From assembly GCA_035443945.1 (NCBI GenBank), contig DAOMNQ010000001.1, forward strand, positions 55,368 through 119,367: a DNA stretch of 64,000 bases, given 5' to 3'. The position numbers and the translations under genes are program-made. The DNA is from CAADGN01 sp035443945. GTDB lineage: Bacteria; Planctomycetota; Phycisphaerae; Phycisphaerales; UBA1924. Shown here piece after piece: positions 21,889 to 30,522 of this stretch (position 1 is its first letter; each line of letters starts with the position of its first letter). The notes below the pieces were generated by a model. That model was not told the origin of the DNA. It saw only the letters and a list, made by a program, of their open reading frames with translations, and did no database searches.

Positions 21889-22854
21889 TCAGCCGCGCCC
21901 GGGGAAGCCGACACTGGCCGAGAGCCGGTCGTAGACCTCCGACTCCAGCCCCGCATCGCGGGCACGCTCGAGCACCCGGCGGGCGGCCGCCGCCCGGGCG
22001 TCGGCGTGCAGAAGCACCGTCGCCGCGAGCCAGCCCGAGGCCGAGTTCGAACGCGAGGCGTAGTGCATCGCGCGGTCGATCATGCCCCGCGCCCGGCCCG
22101 CCCGGCCCGCGAAGAGGTCGAGGTCCGTCGCGTTGCCGGCGAGCGTCGGGTCCGTTCGGTAAGCGAGCGCGAGCACGGCCGCGCCCTGGGCCGGGTCGCC
22201 GGACTCGATCAGAGCGAGGCCAAGCAGGCGCATCGCGGCCGTGTCCTCAGGGTCGTCGCGCAGGTGCTCGCGCAGGGCCGCGACGGCCTCCTGCGACTGC
22301 TCGAAACGCAGCAGCACGCGCGCCCGCTCGATGGGCGTGAGCGGCTCGGGCTGCGCGGCCGGCTGAGCGGGCTGCGTGACGTACACGATCTGCGGCGGTG
22401 CGGTCAGCGTGCCGTCGATCGGGTAGCGCGGGTAGTAGCCGCCCCATCGGTCGTAGGTTCTGGTGTACGGATAGCGCGGATAGACGTAGCGGTAGCCGGG
22501 AACGGTGACCCACCGGCCGTCGATGAGTTGCACGGGGTCGGAGCCGAGTCGGGCGTCGATCGACCAGCGGTCGCCGGAGTACGAGGCGTTCAGCCGGAAG
22601 CCGGACTCCTGCACGAACACGCGCCGGCCGGTCGTGAAGATCACGGGCGAGCCGACCACCGCGGGCACGCTCACCGAGCGGATGGGTGTCGCGTCCGAGC
22701 CGCGCTCCGTCGGCAGCGAGCGGTTGAAGCCGTAGACGTTCGGCAGCGTGACCCGCACGCCGCCGGTCGTGGGCTGGGTGTGCTGAGCCACGGCTGGGGC
22801 AACGGCCATCGCGCCGAAAAGCACGCACGTCCAGGTTGCGGTTGAGCGGAGCAT
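21889..22854 (-). CDS. Secreted TPR-like protein
   Basis: 321 residues. Signal peptide (residues 1-24, ending PAVAQ). A Tyr/Arg/Pro-rich middle section (VPGYRYVYPRYPYTRTYDRWGGYYPRYP) is followed by a helical C-terminal half of about three TPR-like repeats beginning ERARVLLRFEQSQEAVAALREHLRDDPEDTAAMRLLGLAL. The downstream paralogue at 22937-23983 shares the layout and the phrase REHL(or RDHL)xxDPEDxxAxxxxG, so the two look like an old tandem duplication. A periplasmic or surface scaffold role is inferred from the repeats; no enzymatic motif is visible. Confidence 0.75.
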   Translation of the reverse strand: MLRSTATWTCVLFGAMAVAPAVAQHTQPTTGGVRVTLPNVYGFNRSLPTERGSDATPIRSVSVPAVVGSPVIFTTGRRVFVQESGFRLNASYSGDRWSIDARLGSDPVQLIDGRWVTVPGYRYVYPRYPYTRTYDRWGGYYPRYPIDGTLTAPPQIVYVTQPAQPAAQPEPLTPIERARVLLRFEQSQEAVAALREHLRDDPEDTAAMRLLGLALIESGDPAQGAAVLALAYRTDPTLAGNATDLDLFAGRAGRARGMIDRAMHYASRSNSASGWLAATVLLHADARAAAARRVLERARDAGLESEVYDRLSASVGFPGRG

Positions 22855-22936
22855 CGCGGCCTCCTTGCTTGGGGGGGAACCGCTCCCTCACGGTCGCGGC
22901 TCGTCTCGTGCGAACCGCGGGTGTGTCCTGACAAGT

Positions 22937-23983
22937 TTACCGGCGCGGGGCGGACCAGGCGGCAGCGATCCGGGCCGCGAGGTCCGCGTCCAGCCCCGCC
23001 TGCTCGCCCTTGCGGAGCAGATCGAGGGCACGCCCGGTGTTGCCCATGGCGTGCACCGAGAACGCCGCGGCAAGGTACGCCTCCCCCGTACGCACACGCT
23101 CGGCATACGGCACGAGGGCCTGCGTCAGTTTGCGACGGTCCGCGGCGCGGGGGAGAAGATCGGCGAGCAGGTCCGCCCGCCCGACCAGTTCGCCGTCGAT
23201 CCAGAGCGCCTCCGCGATCGACGCCACACCGCCCGCCGCTTCGCCCGCGAGCGCGGCCGCAATCCCCATCGCAAACCGGGCCTCGGCGTCCTCCGGATCG
23301 TTGGAGAGGTGGTCGCGAAGCGCGGCCCGCGCGTGCGCCGCTCGACCCTCGGCCAGCATCGCCAACCCGCGCTCGCGTGCGGCGGGCGGCTGGACGCGCG
23401 GCGCCTCCCCGCTCGGCGGGGTGTAGTACGGCATCAGCGTCAGGTCCGGCATCCTGTGGAAGCCGCCGTCGAACGGGCGGTGGCCGATGGTGTTGTCCGT
23501 CGGGCGATGATCCGGTACGCCCGTCCGCGAGAGTCCGTTCGAGACCGACACCGGCACCGGGCGACCGTCACGGAGCGCGTCGATCGCACCCGCGATCTCA
23601 CGCTCGCTGAAGGCGCCGGGCGTGTGCATCGGCGCGTGGGCCGGCGCGGCGTCGCCGTCGCCCCTGCCGGGCGCGGGCAGGTCCGGCGCAAACGGATTGG
23701 CGAAGCGCGTCGGCATGGGAGGGGAGAGGCGGCCGTTGTGGTTCTCGCCGCCGATCGGCGCATACCGACGGGGTCGAAGCTCGAACCGATGCGGGATGGC
23801 GATGGCCTTGCCCGTCGGCATCCGCACGACCCCGGTTTCCATGAGCGGCGCTCGCTCCGGCAGCCGCACGCCGCCGCTGGTCGGGTAGCGCGTCGTCTTC
23901 TTCGGCTCGTCCTGCTGGGCGGACGCCGTGCCGACGGCGACCACCAGTCCCGCGAGCGCCACGATCAGTCCGACTCTTTTCAT
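22937..23983 (-). CDS. Secreted TPR-like protein (paralogue)
   Basis: 348 residues. Signal peptide (residues 1-23, VAVGTASAQ). About 150 residues of Pro/Arg-rich, probably extended sequence come next. The C-terminal helical region begins ERGLAMLAEGRAAHARAALRDHLSNDPEDAEARFAMGIAAAL and continues with TPR-like helix pairs. It is paralogous to the gene that follows it downstream (21889-22854). The ATG at 23983 is placed at the signal peptide; the longer open frame upstream is a shadow of the divergent lipoprotein gene. Function unknown. Confidence 0.75.
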   Translation of the reverse strand: MKRVGLIVALAGLVVAVGTASAQQDEPKKTTRYPTSGGVRLPERAPLMETGVVRMPTGKAIAIPHRFELRPRRYAPIGGENHNGRLSPPMPTRFANPFAPDLPAPGRGDGDAAPAHAPMHTPGAFSEREIAGAIDALRDGRPVPVSVSNGLSRTGVPDHRPTDNTIGHRPFDGGFHRMPDLTLMPYYTPPSGEAPRVQPPAARERGLAMLAEGRAAHARAALRDHLSNDPEDAEARFAMGIAAALAGEAAGGVASIAEALWIDGELVGRADLLADLLPRAADRRKLTQALVPYAERVRTGEAYLAAAFSVHAMGNTGRALDLLRKGEQAGLDADLAARIAAAWSAPRR

Positions 23984-24097
23984 GGCTCGGCTCCGCGGCT
24001 GGCGGGCAGTGCCCATCCGCCCGGAACGCCCCTGCGGTTGCTCCGAGGCGGTCGAACGGGCACCCGGCCCGCCCCGACACGGTATCGTCTCAACTCT

Positions 24098-24718
24098 ATG
24101 GCCAGACAGACCTCGAAGTTCGGCTCCGGGACGGCGTGGGTGGCGGTTCTCGCGGGCATCCTGCTCGCCAGCGTCGGCGGCGGCTGCGGAGGGCGAACGG
24201 CCCTGGGCGGCGGGTCCGTCCGGGTCGAGTCCATCGACGAGGGCACCTCGCTGCGCCCGACCCTGCGCCTGCGGGCCTATCGGGCCGAGGACAAGAACAC
24301 CGCCGACATCTACCTCACCGACCTGACGCCCGAGCAACTCGAACCGACCGTCGATCCGACGACGCTCGCAGGCAGCATCGTCCACGTCCACATGTTCATC
24401 CGCCCCAGGCCCGGGCGCACGCCCATCGAGGGCACCGCGTCGACCGCCGCCATCCGCCACGTCGTGCTCGCCAACGGCGAGGTCGGCGTCTACAGCGGGG
24501 GGGGGTTCATGCTCCCGTCCGGCAACGCGGGAGACGGGCGGTTCGGCGGGCGCATCTCCCGGGCGTCGCTCAAACTCACCCGTGCAACCGACGGCTTCAA
24601 CGACCTCCTCGGGGCCGCCGAGTTCTCGGGCAGCATCTCCGCCCCGCTCGACGACGCGATGGCCGCAAAGATCGAGGCCCTCCTCGAAGAGGCCGCCGCG
24701 CAGACGAGGCCGAGGTGA
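24098..24718 (+). CDS. Probable lipoprotein of unknown function
   Basis: 206 residues. The N-terminal hydrophobic helix (WVAVLAGILLASVGGGC) ends in Cys, consistent with a loose lipobox, then a Gly-rich linker. The mature part is beta-rich (VRVESIDEGTSLRPTLRLRAYRAEDKNTADIYLTDL) and contains HVHMFIRPRPGRTPIEG. It ends with a short acidic helix. No known family recognised. A TATCGT hexamer (24083-24088) lies 9 nt before the ATG and there is no Shine-Dalgarno, so the mRNA is probably leaderless. Confidence 0.7.
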   Translation: MARQTSKFGSGTAWVAVLAGILLASVGGGCGGRTALGGGSVRVESIDEGTSLRPTLRLRAYRAEDKNTADIYLTDLTPEQLEPTVDPTTLAGSIVHVHMFIRPRPGRTPIEGTASTAAIRHVVLANGEVGVYSGGGFMLPSGNAGDGRFGGRISRASLKLTRATDGFNDLLGAAEFSGSISAPLDDAMAAKIEALLEEAAAQTRPR

Positions 24719-24720
24719 TT

Positions 24721-25845
24721 TCAGGTTGTGTATCGCGGTTCAAGGAGCGCGCCCGCCGCGTCTCGGTAGAGCGTGCGCAGCATCCCCGCGTCCAGCGACA
24801 GCCCCCGCAGCGTCGGCGCGCTCATCGCGTCGTGTCGTGCCGGGTCTTCCAGCATCAGGTCGGGGTCAGCGATCGGGCTTTCCCACTCGTAGCCGGTCTC
24901 GAACATCGTGCGCAGCGTCCAGTACCGGCTCGCGTAAAGGTCGAACGCCTCTTCCTCGCTGCTCGCCTGGTCCGCCTTGATGCTCGGCACGCCCGACTTG
25001 TCCGGCGTCAGGTGCGACTCCATCGCCACGATGTCCGAGCCGAAGAGCACACGCCCGCGCCACCGCGACAGGAACGCCCGCACCCGCTCCGGCTCGTGCC
25101 GGCCAAGGGCGCGCACGACCCACTTCGTCGCAGAAGTGTCCAGGTACAGGCTCGCGTGCCGGTCGAGCAGCCCGTCAAGGAAGCCGAGGTCCTCGGGCCA
25201 TCCGCCCATGTGGGCGGCGATCACCGGGCCGGCGAAGCGGTCGAGCAGGCGTTCGAGCGATTCGTACTGCTGCCGCTTCGTCCCGTAGCGGGCCGCGTCG
25301 GCGTAGCGCGTGCGGAACCAGACGTCCGGATCGGCGACGTGGACCATGAGCATCATGCCCAGGCGCTCCGCCGCCTCGACCGCGCGCAGCCGCCAAGGGC
25401 TGTCGAACGCGACGACGTCGTCCGGGTCGCCCTCGACATAGTCGCGAAGCGCGGGCGCGCCCCAGAGTTTCACCATCCGCGCCCCGAACCGCTCGTGCCA
25501 CTCGTGGACCTGCTCGACGAACCGCTCACGGTGCACCGCCGCGCGGTCGGGGTGCCCCCACTCCGGGAACGCGATGAAACGCACGCGCGCGCCGAGGGCG
25601 GCGCGGACGGCCTCCGCCTCGCTCAGCCGGCTCTGGGTGTACACCGTCGCGACGCCGAAGATGTCGCACACTTCGCCGAAGAGCGCGGCGGCCCGCGCCC
25701 CGTTCACGTGGCAGTGCGCGTCGATGATCGAAACCGGGGGCGGCCCCAGACGCTCCGCTTCGCGCCGATAATCCAGGCACAGCCGGTTGGCCGGCGTCGG
25801 CGTGCGACGCGGGTCACGGATCAGGTCGCTCACGCGCAGGCTCAC
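24721..25845 (-). CDS. Amidohydrolase-family TIM-barrel hydrolase
   Basis: About 374 residues. Metal-ligand motifs of the amidohydrolase-2 family (COG2159-like) are present: DAHCHVNG near the N-terminus, MLMVHVADPDVW, VIAAHMGGWPEDLGFLDGLL and LFGSDIVAM with the final Asp. These enzymes are decarboxylases or lactone/amide hydrolases using one metal; the substrate is unknown. The start is uncertain: GTG at 25845 or 25851 both avoid running into the divergent gene. It converges with the lipoprotein gene (2-nt gap). Confidence 0.8.
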   Translation of the reverse strand: MSLRVSDLIRDPRRTPTPANRLCLDYRREAERLGPPPVSIIDAHCHVNGARAAALFGEVCDIFGVATVYTQSRLSEAEAVRAALGARVRFIAFPEWGHPDRAAVHRERFVEQVHEWHERFGARMVKLWGAPALRDYVEGDPDDVVAFDSPWRLRAVEAAERLGMMLMVHVADPDVWFRTRYADAARYGTKRQQYESLERLLDRFAGPVIAAHMGGWPEDLGFLDGLLDRHASLYLDTSATKWVVRALGRHEPERVRAFLSRWRGRVLFGSDIVAMESHLTPDKSGVPSIKADQASSEEEAFDLYASRYWTLRTMFETGYEWESPIADPDLMLEDPARHDAMSAPTLRGLSLDAGMLRTLYRDAAGALLEPRYTT

Positions 25846-25856
25846 CGGCACGCGCC

Positions 25857-27032
25857 ATGATAGACGCCCGCACAACACCGACCGCACGCCCCCGCGTCGT
25901 CCTCGCCCACGACTGGCTCTGCGGACGGCGCGGCGGGGAGGCCGTCCTCGAACGAATCGCCGCGGTCCTCCGCGAGCGGCACGAGGTCGTGGCGGTGCTC
26001 ACCATGTTCGACGACGGATCGAGCATCGGACCCGCCGTCGATGCGCTCCCGCGCATCGTCTGGCCCGGGGGGCGCGTGCCCGGCGCCCAGCGGCTGCGCC
26101 GGTGGATGCTCCCGCTCTATCCCGAGGCCGTGCGCTGGCTCTCCGGCCGCCTCGCTCGCCTGCACGACGAGCGGCCGATCAACCTCGTGGTGTCGAGCAG
26201 TTCCGCGGCGATCAAGGGCCTGCGCCCGCCGCGCGGCGTGCCGCATGTCTGCTACTGCCACGCCCCGGCCCGGTACGTCTGGTCGGTCGAGGACGAGTAC
26301 GCCGTGGGCCGCTCGCCCGGCGACGCCTTGCGCACGATCGGCCTGCGGGCGATCGGGCCGCTCTACCGCGAGTGGGACAAGCGCACGGCCGCGAACGTCA
26401 CGCGCTTCATCGCCAACTCGACGCACACGGCAGGCGAGATCGAACGCTGCTACGGGCGCGAGGCGGTTGTCGTGCATCCGCCCGCGCGCACGGGCTACTT
26501 CACGCCCGACCCCGGCACGCCGCGCGGGCCGTTCTGGCTCTTCGCCGGCGCGCTCGAGCCGTACAAGCGGGCGGACCTGGCGATCGAGGCGGCGCGGTGG
26601 GCGGGCGTGCGACTCGTGATTGCAGGGGGAGGATCGATGGAGCGGTCGCTCCGCGCGATGACGCGACGGCTGCCGGACGGCGCGGTCGAGTTCGCGGGAC
26701 GAGTGAGCGACGAACGCCTGCGAGACCTCTACCGGCGCGCACGCCTGCTCCTCTTCCCCCAGGTCGAGGACTTCGGCATCACCGCGGTCGAGGCCCAGGC
26801 CTGCGGCTGCCCCGTCATCGCCCGCCGCGCGGGCGGAGCGCTGGACACCGTGACCGAAGGGCGAACCGGCGCGTTCTTCGACCGCCCCGAGCCGGCCGCG
26901 ATCGCCGAGGCCGCGGGACGATGCCCGCTCGGCGCGGACGAGGAGTGCCGGCGCAACGCGGAGCGGTTCTCCGAGGCCGCGTTCGATCAATCGCTGCTCC
27001 GGCTCCTTTCACGGATGCCCGCGCGCGAATGA
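25857..27032 (+). CDS. Family 4 glycosyltransferase
   Basis: 391 residues, GT-B fold. The N-terminal domain starts RVVLAHDWLCGRRGGEAVLERIA. HVCYCHAPARYVWS sits in the acceptor side. The donor-binding C-terminal domain shows WLFAGALEPYKRADLAIEAARW, the G-x-G loop (VIAGGGSM), and the EX7E-like EDFGITAVEAQACGCPVIARR. It probably adds a sugar in envelope polysaccharide synthesis. Its 5' end is 11 nt from the proposed start of the divergent amidohydrolase, and no Shine-Dalgarno is obvious. Confidence 0.88.
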   Translation: MIDARTTPTARPRVVLAHDWLCGRRGGEAVLERIAAVLRERHEVVAVLTMFDDGSSIGPAVDALPRIVWPGGRVPGAQRLRRWMLPLYPEAVRWLSGRLARLHDERPINLVVSSSSAAIKGLRPPRGVPHVCYCHAPARYVWSVEDEYAVGRSPGDALRTIGLRAIGPLYREWDKRTAANVTRFIANSTHTAGEIERCYGREAVVVHPPARTGYFTPDPGTPRGPFWLFAGALEPYKRADLAIEAARWAGVRLVIAGGGSMERSLRAMTRRLPDGAVEFAGRVSDERLRDLYRRARLLLFPQVEDFGITAVEAQACGCPVIARRAGGALDTVTEGRTGAFFDRPEPAAIAEAAGRCPLGADEECRRNAERFSEAAFDQSLLRLLSRMPARE

Positions 27033-27071
27033 TGCTCCGCGGCCGCCGCCGGCCGGACAGGAGGCCCGCCC

Positions 27072-28091
27072 ATGCGCATCGCACTCTTCAGCGCCAAGCC
27101 CTTCGACCGCGAGTTCTTCGACCGCGCCAACGCCCGCCACGGGCACGAGATCGTCTACTTCGAGCCGGGACTCGACGCGACGACCGCCGGCCTGGCCACG
27201 GGCTTCCCGTGCGTCTGCCCGTTCGTGAACGACCGACTCGACAAGCCCACAGTCGACGCGCTGGCGGCGGGCGGAACCAGACTGCTTGCGCTCCGCAGCG
27301 CGGGCTTCAACCACGTCGATCTCGCAGCGGCGGCCGAGCGGGGCATCACCGTCGCCCGCGTGCCCGCCTACTCGCCCCACGCCGTCGCCGAGCACGCCGT
27401 CGGGCTGCTGCTCACCGTCAACCGCAAACTGCACCGCGCCGCCGCCCGCGTGCGCGAGCATAACTTCGCCCTCGACGGGCTGATGGGCTTCGACCTGCAC
27501 GCCAAGACCGTCGGCCTCGTGGGCACGGGACGAATCGGCGAGGCCTTCGCCCGCATCATGATCGGCTTCGGATGCACCGTTCTCGCCTCCGACCCGAAGC
27601 CGGACGACGAACTCGCCAGTCTCGGCGTGCAATACGTCGCCCTCGACGAACTGCTCGAGCGCAGCGACGTGGTCTCCCTCCACTGCCCCCTGACTCCCGA
27701 GACCCACCACCTCATCAGCGACGATGCACTCGCGCGCATGAAGCCCGGCGTCGTCATCCTCAACACCAGCCGCGGCGCGGTCCTCGACACCCGGGCCGTC
27801 ATCCGTGCCCTGAAGGCCGGCCGGCTCGGCGGGCTGGGCATCGACGTCTACGAGGAGGAAGGCGACCTCTTCTTCCGCGACCTCTCCGACCGCGCCCTCC
27901 AGGACGACGTCCTCGCCCGCCTGCTCACCTTCCCGAACGTGGTCGTAACCGCCCACCAGGGCTTCTTCACCCGCGAAGCCATGGACGCCATCGCCGAGAC
28001 CACCCTCGCCAACGCCACGGGATTTGCCCGTGGGAGCGTCCCGGCAGCGAATCTGGTGACACCTCAGGCGCATGTCGCCAAGTCTGGTTGA
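27072..28091 (+). CDS. ldhA: D-lactate dehydrogenase-type 2-hydroxyacid dehydrogenase
   Basis: 339 residues. Family marks: LRSAGFNHVDLAAA and YSPHAVAEHAVGLLL, the NAD-binding LVGTGRIGEAFA motif, SLHCPLTPETHHLI, the catalytic Arg region LNTSRGAVLDT, the Glu in GIDVYEEEGDLFFRD, and the catalytic His in VVVTAHQGFFTREA. The YEEEGDLFF segment is typical of the LdhA subgroup, which reduces pyruvate to D-lactate with NADH. GGAGG stands 6 nt before the ATG. It lies downstream of the glycosyltransferase (39-nt gap). Confidence 0.92.
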   Translation: MRIALFSAKPFDREFFDRANARHGHEIVYFEPGLDATTAGLATGFPCVCPFVNDRLDKPTVDALAAGGTRLLALRSAGFNHVDLAAAAERGITVARVPAYSPHAVAEHAVGLLLTVNRKLHRAAARVREHNFALDGLMGFDLHAKTVGLVGTGRIGEAFARIMIGFGCTVLASDPKPDDELASLGVQYVALDELLERSDVVSLHCPLTPETHHLISDDALARMKPGVVILNTSRGAVLDTRAVIRALKAGRLGGLGIDVYEEEGDLFFRDLSDRALQDDVLARLLTFPNVVVTAHQGFFTREAMDAIAETTLANATGFARGSVPAANLVTPQAHVAKSG

Positions 28092-28291
28092 AATCAGGGT
28101 TTGTGCGTCGGCTCGACCCGTCCACAGCCCTAATCGTGTTCGATTCACAGAGTTTCCGTGAAACTTTCTTGAAACCGAAGCCGCATTCTCCTACTACATA
28201 TCCACAAACCACGCAGCGACTTCCCATCCTCCGGAAGTCTCGCAGCACCACACAGCACCGGGCGGCGAACCCCGCCCACAGGAGAATCGGG

Positions 28292-29038
28292 ATGAACAGC
28301 AGAATCGTTCGTTCGGGCGCGTGCTTCGCCGCCGCCCTCCTCGCCGGCAACGCCTCAGCCCAGGTCATCGACTCGCAGGACTTCGAGGGCGACGCCAAGA
28401 GCGGCTACGGCGGCTGGACCGTCAACGGGAACCAGATGATCTTCGGCGGGGGCAACCCAGGCCAGTACATGGGCATCCCCTACCTCGACTTCTGGGGCGT
28501 CACGCTCGGCAACGAGAACCCCGACAACCCCGTCAACGGCGACTACACGAAACTCGGACCGACCAAGTTCTCAGTCGATGTCCGTGTCTTCTCGCTCGAC
28601 AACTTCAACGGCGATCCCATCAACCCCGACTGGTTCCCCCTCGTGCTCCAACTCCACGATTACGGCGACCCCAACGACTGGGACGACAACGTGAGCGTCT
28701 GGTTCCTCGGCAAGGGACTGCCGCAGGTCGAGGACGGCTGGATCCGCTACGAGTTCCTCCTCCCCGATCCGACGCAGGATGCGCTGCCGGCCGGCTGGGG
28801 CGGCACCGGCGCGGAGAACGAGTGGGGCGACCCGATCCTGCCGCCGGACCGCACGTGGAGCAGCGTGCTCTCCAGCGTTGACGCCGTCTCGTTCACGACC
28901 TTCGTGCCGGGCTACTTCTACGGGTTCAACTTCTGGGAGGTCGGATTCGACAACGTGCTCGTGGAAGCCGTTCCCGCGCCGGGTTCGCTCGCGCTGCTCG
29001 GGGTCGCCGGCCTGCTCTCCGCGCGACGCCGCCGCTGA
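28292..29038 (+). CDS. Secreted PEP-CTERM protein
   Basis: 248 residues. Signal peptide (residues 1-23, ending GNASAQ). The mature part resembles carbohydrate-binding-like beta-sandwiches: DSQDFEGDAKSGYGGWTVNG at its start and FWEVGFDNVLVEAVPAPG at its end. The tail VPAPGSLALLGVAGLLSARRRR is a VPAP-type PEP-CTERM signal. GGAG lies about 10 nt before the ATG. The 200 nt upstream hold a possible promoter (TTGAAA 28169-28174, 17-nt spacer, TACTAC) of low certainty. A strong terminator follows. Confidence 0.85.
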   Translation: MNSRIVRSGACFAAALLAGNASAQVIDSQDFEGDAKSGYGGWTVNGNQMIFGGGNPGQYMGIPYLDFWGVTLGNENPDNPVNGDYTKLGPTKFSVDVRVFSLDNFNGDPINPDWFPLVLQLHDYGDPNDWDDNVSVWFLGKGLPQVEDGWIRYEFLLPDPTQDALPAGWGGTGAENEWGDPILPPDRTWSSVLSSVDAVSFTTFVPGYFYGFNFWEVGFDNVLVEAVPAPGSLALLGVAGLLSARRRR

Positions 29039-29082
29039 CGCGAACCAGCGCCAATCGCATCGGGGTCCCCCACCCCATGAGT

Positions 29083-29117
29083 CCGGGGCGGTCCTTCGGG
29101 ATCGCCCCGGCTTTATT
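29083..29117 (+). terminator. Rho-independent terminator with UUCG tetraloop
   Basis: 12-bp stem CCGGGGCGGTCC / GGATCGCCCCGG (one G-T pair) closing a TTCG loop (29083-29110), followed by CTTTATT. It sits 44 nt after the PEP-CTERM stop and 13 nt before the convergent aminotransferase end. Confidence 0.88.
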
Positions 29118-29129
29118 CGCTCGGCCCGT

Positions 29130-30314
29130 TCAGCCCCGCAGCAACTCGACGATCGCGTCCAGCCCGCGCTCCAGTTGCTCGCGGCTGGTCGCGAACCCGA
29201 GCCGGAAGTGGGCGTCGCGCGACGAGAACACCGAGCCGGGGATGACGAGTACGCTCCGCTCGATCGCGCGCTCGACGAGTTGAGACCCGCTCAGCCCGAG
29301 CCGCGCCGGCACGCGCGGGAATGCGTAGAACGCCCCGCCGGGGAAGGGCAGGTCGGTGACTTCACGCAGCCTATCGACGACGAGATCCCGCCGCGCCTCG
29401 TACTCCGAGACGTGCTCGGACATATCGACATCCAGCGCGGCCGCGCACCCCCACTGCAGCGGCGCGGGCGCGCACACGAACGTGTACTGCTGCAACTTCG
29501 CCATCTGCTCGACGAGCGCGGTCGGCCCCGCCGCGTAGCCCATGCGCCACCCGGTCACGCCGTAGGTCTTGCCGAAGCCCCGCACGACCAGCACGTCCTC
29601 CTGCGCCCCCTCGAACCGCGCCGGGCTGGGGCAGCACGCGCGCGAGGCGTCGCCCGCGAAGCGGTCCGTCCGTGATTCGGAGTAGCAGAACTCGTCGTAG
29701 ATCTCGTCCGAGATCAGCAGCACGCCCCGACGCCGGCACAGGTCCAGCAGGTCCGCGCACTCATCGCGCGTCGCCACCACGCCGGTCGGGTTCGCCGGCG
29801 AGTTGAACAGCACGATCTTCGTCCGCCCAGTGATGAGCGGCTCGACGCGCTCCGCCGTCATGCGCCCGTCGGGGTGCGTGTCGCACACCACGGCCCGCGC
29901 CCCGCAGAACGTCGCCAGGTGCGGGTAGAGGACGAACCACGGGTCGGGGATCACGATCTCGTCACCCGGGCCGAGCAGCGCGAAGCACGCCAGCAGCAGC
30001 GCGCCGCTCGTGCCGCTGGTGACGAGCACCGACGCGCCCGATCCCGCGGATATGTCCCACCCGAGATCAACCGCGAGCGTGCGCTCGATGCGCGCTCGCA
30101 ACTCGGCGACACCCTGCGTCAGCGTGTACCCGTTGCGATCCGCGGTGATGGCGTCGATCGCGGCGCGCTTCACAGCCTCCGGCGCGGGAAAGTCCGGCTG
30201 GCCGATAGAGAGGTTGCAGGGGTTCTTCAGTTTCGTGCCGAGTTCAAAGACGCGCCGGATGCCGGAGGCGTCGATGGCCCTGGCTCGGTCGGCGAGCAGA
30301 CGATTGATGTCCAT
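29130..30314 (-). CDS. PLP-dependent class I/II aminotransferase (aspartate-type)
   Basis: 394 residues. Fold-type I landmarks: LSIGQPDFPAPEAVKRAA, YTLTQGVAELR, NSPANPTGVV, ISDEIYDEFCYS, the PLP-Lys segment VVRGFGKTYGVTGWRMGYAAGP, and the substrate-binding Arg near FRLGFATSREQLERG. It most resembles bacterial aspartate or broad-specificity aminotransferases (AspC/PatA type); the exact substrate is not certain. No Shine-Dalgarno is visible. The small basic protein gene ends on the same strand 34 nt upstream of its start. Confidence 0.88.
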   Translation of the reverse strand: MDINRLLADRARAIDASGIRRVFELGTKLKNPCNLSIGQPDFPAPEAVKRAAIDAITADRNGYTLTQGVAELRARIERTLAVDLGWDISAGSGASVLVTSGTSGALLLACFALLGPGDEIVIPDPWFVLYPHLATFCGARAVVCDTHPDGRMTAERVEPLITGRTKIVLFNSPANPTGVVATRDECADLLDLCRRRGVLLISDEIYDEFCYSESRTDRFAGDASRACCPSPARFEGAQEDVLVVRGFGKTYGVTGWRMGYAAGPTALVEQMAKLQQYTFVCAPAPLQWGCAAALDVDMSEHVSEYEARRDLVVDRLREVTDLPFPGGAFYAFPRVPARLGLSGSQLVERAIERSVLVIPGSVFSSRDAHFRLGFATSREQLERGLDAIVELLRG

Positions 30315-30347
30315 GACGGACCCCGGCCGGGCCGCTCCCGCGCTGCT

Positions 30348-30503
30348 TCACCGCACCAGCGTCTTGGGCAGGCCCAACGCCTTGTCCTTCTTCGGGTCGA
30401 ACTTCTTGTCCGCCTGCATCTTGGCGATCCGCTCGGAGCGCTTCATCACCGAGCGCTTGCCCGCCAGGTTGCCCTTCGTCTTCAGCGATCGGTCCATGCT
30501 CAT
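30348..30503 (-). CDS. Small basic protein (planctomycete/verrucomicrobial type)
   Basis: 51 residues, strongly basic. It begins MSMDRSLKTKGNLAGKRSVM, continues KRSERIAKMQADKKFD and ends LGLPKTLVR. This pattern (MSxDRSLK, SV(L/M)xRxERI, LGLPKxxVR) matches a small uncharacterised protein family I recall from Planctomycetes and Verrucomicrobia. Its role is unknown; the charge suggests binding to RNA or the ribosome. It lies between the aminotransferase and the gene at 30523 on one strand. Confidence 0.8.
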   Translation of the reverse strand: MSMDRSLKTKGNLAGKRSVMKRSERIAKMQADKKFDPKKDKALGLPKTLVR

Positions 30504-30522
30504 CGGTCTGCGCTCCAGTCCG

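Noticed and set aside
28100..28291. c-di-GMP or other riboswitch before PEP-CTERM genes
   Set aside because: I looked for the GEMM core and similar motifs in the leaders of 28292, 32218 and 33088 and found none; only the short shared motif described was present.
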